DNA of 64,000 nucleotides from Paraphoma chrysanthemicola (taxonomy: Eukaryota > Ascomycota > Dothideomycetes > Pleosporales > Phaeosphaeriaceae). Positions 58,335 to 64,000 of the stretch are shown here, in pieces. The stretch's first letter is position 1, and each line of letters opens with the position of its first letter. Under the pieces are notes generated by a model. It saw only the letters and a program-made list of their open reading frames with translations. It ran no database searches and had not been told where the DNA came from. The DNA lies in assembly GCA_020744225.1 (NCBI GenBank), contig JAGMWG010000009.1, forward strand, positions 1,054,001 through 1,118,000. Direction: 5' to 3'. The translations under genes and the position numbers were made by a program.

Positions 58335-60285
58335 ATGGCGGCAACAGCAGCTGCGTCTGTAGCAGCAGTCACTGGACTCGCGGCATATCTCAATGGGAAA
58401 TACCATTTGGCGCAGGACATTAAGGCACTGAGATTCAAGAGGAACGCAAACAAGTATTACGCAGAATTGGGTATGTTGGGGCTTCATCGTTTCGAATGTT
58501 GACATGGCTGATCAGAATATAGTCAAAACAAACCGCCAATCCTTGTGGTACTCTTTTGCGCCTCAAGTTACAAAGTACTCTCAGAATTTGTGCATCTGGT
58601 CACGAGAGAAGACGTACACATGGCAGGAAGTGCACGATCGCGCTGTCCAATGGGGTAACTTTTTCCTGGCCCAAGGCGTCCAGCCCGGAGATATGGTGGC
58701 CACGTACTTGATGAACTCCGCAGACTTTTTGGTCATTTGGCTGGGTCTGTTCAGTATCGGCTGTGCGCCTGCGCATCTCAATTACAATCTCAAGGGAGAT
58801 GCGCTGATACATTGTCTGCGTGTGGCTGGTGTCAAACTGGTGTTGGTGGACTCAGAGCAAGAGTGTCAAGAGCGGTTTTCAGGATGGAAAGATAGGGTTG
58901 AACAAAAGCTGGGTGTCACTGCGTTTACGGTCGATGACGCCCTGCTGGAGAAGGTATATTCAGGGTCGAAGACTGTGCCGGGCGACGAGTATCGCAAGGG
59001 TGTTGTTGGGTCTGATCCTACGTGTCTGCTATACACCTCTGGCACCACTGGTCTACCGAAGGGGGGCAAGTTCATGGTAAACCGCTACCATGAGAGGGGA
59101 AATCCGGAAAGACCGCCATTTGACCAAAAGGCTGGTCCAGATGGAGACCGCTGGTACTGCTGCATGCCAATTTTCCACGGTACAGGCGGCTTGTCCTGCA
59201 TGATGTGCTTAACAAGTGGTATGAGTGTGGCTGTCGGGCGTAAATTCTCGGTCAAAACTTTCTGGGACGACATCCACGACTCGCAGTCAACCATGTTTGT
59301 GTATGTGGGTGAGGCAGCACGATACTTGCTGATGGCGCCTCCGCATCCAAAGGAACGTGATCATCGATTACGCGGAATGTATGGCAATGGCATGCGACCC
59401 GACGTATGGAACAGGTTCAAGGAGCGGTTCGGCGTGTCTGAGGTCATGGAGTTCTTCAATTCTACCGAGGGTGTACTTGGAATGGTGGTGCACTCCAAAG
59501 GACCTTTCACTGCAACGACTGTTGGGCACCATGGCGCCATCATCCGGAAGGCGCTGAACGATGTATATGTACCGGTTGCCATCGATCCTGAGACTGGCGA
59601 CTTGCTGCGAGATGCTGCGACTGGATTCGTGAAGCGCAACTCTTACGACGAAGGCGGCGAAATTCTGGTCGGAGTACCAGGCGAGGAAGCATTTGCCGGA
59701 TACTACAACAATCCAGGCGCAACTCGGAAAAAGTTCGAGAGAGATGTTTTCAAGAAGGGCGATCTTTACTACCGTTCTGGAGATGCGCTAAGAAGAGACA
59801 ATGACGGCCGTTGGTACTTCCTTGATAGATTAGGTGATACTTTCCGCTGGAAGTCTGAGAATGTCTCGACCGCTGAGGTTGCTGAAGTTCTCGGAAGGTA
59901 CCCTGGAGTCAGTGAGGCCATTGTGTATGGTACTCTGGTTCCTAAACATGACGGCCGTGCTGGTTGCGTTTCTCTGAGGTTCGTAGATGGCGTCAGTCCA
60001 GAGACGTTCGATTGGAAAGCTTTCTTGGACTTCTCGAGAAGCAAGCTTCCAAAATACGCGGTCCCGATCTTTTTGCGCCTGGTGAAAGAAGGCAGCAACA
60101 CGGACAACCAGAAACAGAATAAGGGACCGCTCCGAGAGGAGGGAATCGAGATCGACAAATTCGGCTCTAAGGTCATAGGCGGCAATGACGACGCGGTAAT
60201 GTGGGCTGCACCCGGCGCAGATCGCTATGTGCGGTTTTCGTTGGACGATCTCGAGCAGCTACGGGCTGGTAGGATTCTGCTGTAG
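58335..60285 (+). CDS. Very-long-chain acyl-CoA synthetase / fatty acid transporter (FATP, Fat1-like)
   Basis: Exon 1 (58335-58470) encodes an Ala-rich hydrophobic N-terminus; after an intron of 52 nt exon 2 runs 58523-60285, in all 632 residues. The AMP-binding motif CLLYTSGTTGLPKG, the FATP-specific block FFNSTEGVLGM, YRSGDALRRDNDGRWYFLDR and the terminal FATP/VLACS segment FRWKSENVSTAEVAEVL are present, followed by a KYAVPIFLRL block near the end. Family proteins activate very long chain fatty acids and couple uptake to activation at the ER, plasma membrane or peroxisome. A splice to 58516 would break the frame; the acceptor at 58522 fits. It could supply acyl-CoA to any pathway; no positional link to the peptide cluster exists. 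Confidence 0.93.
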
Positions 60286-60351
60286 ATGACCCATAGACAT
60301 AGAGGTGGTGGTAGAGTGCCGCTGTCCCATTTCGAAGACTTAGAAACGCTC

Positions 60352-61080
60352 TCAAGTCCCCGCCGCTTCGTTCGTGTGCATGATCTGCAGGATGAATGAA
60401 ACAAAACCATCCATTCCGTCAGGCTCATTTAGCCAGTGTCCTCCCTCCTTGAAACTCTGCCACTGGACTTCAAAGCCCATCATGTCCAGCCTCTCACCAA
60501 GGTCCCGACCATTCGCAATGGGTACGACGTCGTCGTCCTCGCAGTGCTGCAGCAAAACTGGTATCTGCTTTGCTAGACCTTTGGTTCTCATCGTCTCTGT
60601 TTCGTCCAACGATGGCAGCCAGCCGCACAAACCAAAGAGCCCTCCAAGCTCAAACCCACTTGTGAGCAAAGTGTATGTCGCCGTAGCACAGCCCTGACTG
60701 ATGCCCGCCAAGATGACATTTTTACTTCCCACAAACTCCACTTCTTTCTTGACAATGCTCAGAACCAGTTGTGTGCTTTCCAAAAGCGCATTTTGCTGCC
60801 CCTGCGCATTTTTCCAGGGCTCTCTCACAGACTCCATGTCGAACCATTGGTGCATCTCTTCCTTGTCAATTTCGGCCCATCTTTTCTTGGCCTCCGGGAA
60901 AACCCATTTGATGCCAGGGAAGATGTCCTTGAAGAAGGCGTCGTTGCTATCTTGTGTCTTTAAAATTTCGGCTTGGAATGTTGCTGCGTCACTACCACGA
61001 CCGTGCAGGAAAATTATTGTATGCGAGTGTGGTGCGGTGGGCATGATGGTGCGGGTGGTGGGGAATGAAGTTTGAGCCAT
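60352..61080 (-). CDS. Acyl-protein thioesterase / carboxylesterase-like hydrolase
   Basis: One exon, 242 residues of the phospholipase/carboxylesterase family. The HTIIFLHGRGSDA oxyanion region, the nucleophile elbow GISQG with Ser128, the acidic residue after LLQHCEDDDVVP and the histidine in KEGGHWLN form the expected Ser-Asp-His triad. The nearest characterised relatives are acyl-protein thioesterases, which remove palmitate from cytosolic proteins, but fungal paralogues of this size with the W-rich middle (QWFDMESVREPW) are less well defined. There is no signal peptide, so a cytosolic enzyme is likely. It is convergent with the acyl-CoA synthetase gene, with 66 bases between stops. Confidence 0.9.
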   Translation of the reverse strand: MAQTSFPTTRTIMPTAPHSHTIIFLHGRGSDAATFQAEILKTQDSNDAFFKDIFPGIKWVFPEAKKRWAEIDKEEMHQWFDMESVREPWKNAQGQQNALLESTQLVLSIVKKEVEFVGSKNVILAGISQGCATATYTLLTSGFELGGLFGLCGWLPSLDETETMRTKGLAKQIPVLLQHCEDDDVVPIANGRDLGERLDMMGFEVQWQSFKEGGHWLNEPDGMDGFVSFILQIMHTNEAAGT

Positions 61081-61596
61081 GTCGAAGGGGAGTTGTATTT
61101 AGACTTTGACAAGAGTTCCAAGGTCACATTCATACGATCTTCAAGGGAACTCCTTCGAGGAAGAGATTCGTTCGAGGTGGACTTTATTGAGTTCCAAACG
61201 ATCGTGCTGAGATTGCGCCGTCCAACCATAGTACGATGTGGAAAATGACGAACAATGGCGCCTACCCGCAATTTCCAAGCCTTTGCTGTACTTACTTACT
61301 ACAAACATGTAAATTTAAAAAACGCCTGTATAATCACGAATTTACATGAAGTCAAGTAGCATTTAAAACGGATACGCGCCTCGAAGAGTTCGTCTTGCCC
61401 GTTGGTATCAATATTCATCTGCTTAGCAAAGCTCGCAACTTCATTCGTTCGCTAATGTCCATCACGGTGCCAGCTCATAGAGGGCTCCACAACGGCCCCG
61501 TCCGCAAGGCTAGGCACTTCCTTCACTTTGCCGGTCGCACAGATGTCATGTTGCAGCTTTCATCGCGATCGCACTGGATACACGAGGCTGGACGCG
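61081..61596. promoter_or_regulatory. Divergent region between esterase and allantoate-type MFS genes
   Basis: The 516 bases lie between outward-facing start codons. An A+T-rich stretch lies near 61290-61370. No credible ORF is seen. Confidence 0.4.
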
Positions 61597-63402
61597 ATGT
61601 CGGATCTTGAGAAACGGCTGGTTCGCAAACTCGGTCAGTCGATACCGGAACGTACGTAGAACGCTAAAGCTGACGTGCCATTAGATTGCTTCATACTGGT
61701 CCGAAGTCTATTCGTAGTATAGGTATAACTGGCGTTAATGTGAGCCCAGGTCTACTGCTGCGCGGCGTACTTTTTCAACTATCTTGGTAAGAGTCGGACC
61801 CTTATCAACCAGCTGTTCACCACTCGCTGAACCAACATCAGATCGCTCTGCATTCGCCAATGCATACGTGAGGCTTTCCCATTTGATAGAAATGCGAGCA
61901 ATGTTAATTATGTACTGAAGGTTTCCGGACTCAAAGAGTCCCTGGCCCTGGAAGGCAACCAGTATAGTATCCTCATCGCCATGTTCACTGCTGGGTAAGG
62001 TGACTATTTCTAGACTACGTACTGAGCACTGACGTCGACCTTGTCAGGAGCTGCGTTGGTCAGATACCTCATGTAGGAACGACCATACCATGAATTCCAT
62101 AGAGATTCACTGACACCGTGGCGTATCGCAGGCTTTGATCATTCAGAAGGTTGCGCCGCGCTTCTGGCTTCCCTTCACGCTTCTCGTATGGTCCGGTCTC
62201 ACAATGTGCTCCGCTGCATGCAAGACTTACGCACAACTCTGCGTTGTCCGATTTTTCCAAGGGTTCTTCGAAGCTAGCCTGTACAGTGGCACCATCTACA
62301 TTCTTGGGTCATGGTACAAGCCGTTAGAGATTGCTAAGCGGACTGCCATATTCACAGCCATTGGCCAGATCGGCAGCATGTTCGCGGGAGTAATGATGAC
62401 GGCTATGAATGAGGGTTTGCACGGGCAGACATCCCTTCGGGGCTGGCAGTGGGTGTTCATCATCAGTAAAAAGTCTCTGTTGCTTTTACATCCACACGCT
62501 TACCTCTTCTAGATGGCGCCATGGGGATTCCTTTTGGCATTTTTGGGTTACTGTATTTCCCCAACCTTCCAGAGTCGACCACTGCGCCATATCTTAGCAA
62601 AGAAGAGATCCAGCTGGCGCTCGATCGCTTGCCGCCAAAGCAGAAGTGGGGCCACGATATCAGTCTTAAGTCACTGGCTAAGCGGCTTTTTGCATCACCG
62701 GATCTCTACATCTTGACTGCGTACTCCATCATCGGCTGCGCTCTCGAAGCGATCGTACTCCAGGGTCTCTTTTTGTTGTGGATGAGAGCACATATTGAGC
62801 AGTTCCCTTCCTACGCCACCACGACTTACCCGCTGGGCATCCAAGCAGTTTCCATTGTCTCAAATATTGGAGCCGGGTACGTCATTGATTTGACAAATCG
62901 TCGCATACCAATGGTCCTCCTAGCTGGAATACTGCAGTTGCTGGTTGCGATCCTCTTACTTATACCGACTCTACCAGTGGCAGGTATATTCTTTGCCTTT
63001 TATCTTTCTGGGACCTCGTATATTGTCAATCCCATCATGTACGGATGGGCAAGTGTTATCTGTCAGCGCACAGGCGACGATGCGGCTCGGTCAGTCATAC
63101 TTTACATCATGAGCATGGTTCAGTCGATTCTGTACACGTTCTGGGGTATTGCATTATATCCGGCGACCGATGCGCCGTACTGGAGGAATGGTTATATTGC
63201 CATGATTGTAGTTGTCTTTGCATTCTTTGGCGCAACATCTGCAGTCAGCTGGGTGAGTTCTCTCTCTACATAGTTTTGAGTATGCGGATTGATTGCTGAC
63301 CTTCAACAGCTCGACAAACGGTCTCAAGAAATCGCAGCGCAAAGAGAAGACCTCGCAGAACCTGTCCATACGGGGGCGACCAACACATGCAAGAAGGATT
63401 GA
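61597..63402 (+). CDS. MFS transporter, allantoate permease (ACS/Dal5) family
   Basis: Nine exons fit a 459-residue protein: 61597-61633, 61685-61698, 61750-61786, 61842-61867, 61921-61994, 62048-62072, 62132-62465, 62513-63252, 63310-63402. Six of them are under 80 nt, so no long frame marks the first third. Splicing rebuilds the family's landmarks: RKLDCFIL, YFFNYLDRSAFANAY, VSGLKESLALEGNQYSILIAMFTAG, QIPHALIIQKVAPRFW and GFFEASLYSGTIYILGSWY. Dal5-type proteins carry small anionic nutrients such as allantoate, pantothenate or nicotinate with protons; the substrate here is unknown. The GTCCGA donor after exon 2 is weak but needed. The start is the first ATG ahead of EKRLVRKLD; a longer N-terminus is possible because the frame stays open upstream. 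The C-terminal tail is short and charged. Confidence 0.85.
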
Positions 63403-64000
63403 CTGCGGTAGCAGCATTTCGACCCTTGTCGTGATGGTCGTGATGACAGAAGTCGACCTTTCCGTGATTTTGTCGACCTCACACCTGTCGGCGGTACTAC
63501 CGAGAGTGTTGATAAAGAAGACTGACCCGCCTGAGATTGGCAGTAATACTGATACGGTACAGGACGTCAGTCCTGGCGTCCGTTATGCAAGCGATGTTGA
63601 TAGCCGCATGTCACGGGTTATCAGGTCGTACAGACCCCTAATCCGACATCATTAAACCTGCGTTCAGAAGAACTCAGAAAGCGTATTCTTGAGAGAAACA
63701 AAGGGGAACGTCTTCTTGATTGTGGGTTGCGCATATCCAGATGGAAGCAACGAGCATATGCACTATCACGTATTTTAGCCTACTGCCATAAGAATTCAGA
63801 TACAGTGGGGCACGGTATGCAGCAAACAATCGACTTCGACTACGTCAAAGCTCATGTGGTTGAGATGATCGATTGGAGGTACGTCCGCATTCCGGGGTAT
63901 CAATCGTTCTGTATCAAATACTCCCACATGACTTTCTCAAGCAACCAGAGCACTGAGTCCCAACGAAAGCCATAATTACCGCATGGTTCTGAAGGTCAAA
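63403..64000. other. Right-end region without a recognised gene
   Basis: The last 598 bases hold the 3' end of the MFS gene. ORFs up to 120 codons have no recognisable features. A gene continuing beyond the window cannot be ruled out. Confidence 0.4.

Overview
The window is nuclear DNA from a filamentous ascomycete, most likely a Dothideomycete-type plant-associated fungus; the class is inference only. Genes are spaced on both strands and interrupted by short introns, mostly 46-64 nt with GT-AG ends and CTAAC/CTGAC-like branch sites. A HET-domain gene, an RTA1 protein and fungal-type multimodular synthetases are present. Twenty-one protein genes are supported. I found no rRNA, tRNA, CRISPR array or transposon.

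Positions 1-41,000 look like a secondary-metabolite cluster. From the left they are: a fatty acid synthase beta subunit cut by the window edge (minus), a fatty acid synthase alpha subunit without the usual C-terminal phosphopantetheinyl transferase (minus), a cytochrome P450 divergent from it (plus), a full-length MRP-type ABC exporter (plus), a bZIP regulator (minus), an MCT-type MFS transporter (minus), an ArsH-like flavin reductase (minus), an RTA1-family membrane protein (minus) and a 15.7-kb four-module NRPS gene (plus). The NRPS reads A-T-E-C-A-T-C-A-T-C-A-T-E*-CT, where E* is an epimerase-like remnant without its catalytic His pair and CT carries the fungal cyclising motif SHxxxDxxS. 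This layout, its size near 5,170 residues, and a private FAS pair match the logic of HC-toxin and apicidin type cyclic tetrapeptide (histone deacetylase inhibitor) pathways. The inferred scheme is that the FAS pair makes a medium-chain acyl precursor, the P450 oxidises it, it becomes an amino acid through an aminotransferase not in this window, the NRPS assembles and cyclises four residues with a D residue first, and the ABC exporter removes the product. CACGTG boxes recur in the promoters of these genes, which fits control by a bZIP factor.

Positions 41,000-44,900 are a transition zone with a HET-domain gene convergent with the NRPS and a GRF-like zinc-finger gene. From 45,300 to the right end the genes are mostly conserved core genes: a lipid-droplet hydrolase, DCP1, an OCRL-type inositol 5-phosphatase, a monofunctional GAR synthetase, an RNase III, mitochondrial ribosomal protein mS33, a hotdog thioesterase, an MFS protein, a FATP/Fat1-type acyl-CoA synthetase, an acyl-protein thioesterase-like esterase and an allantoate-permease-type MFS transporter. 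The cluster therefore abuts a core block on its right and runs off the window on its left.
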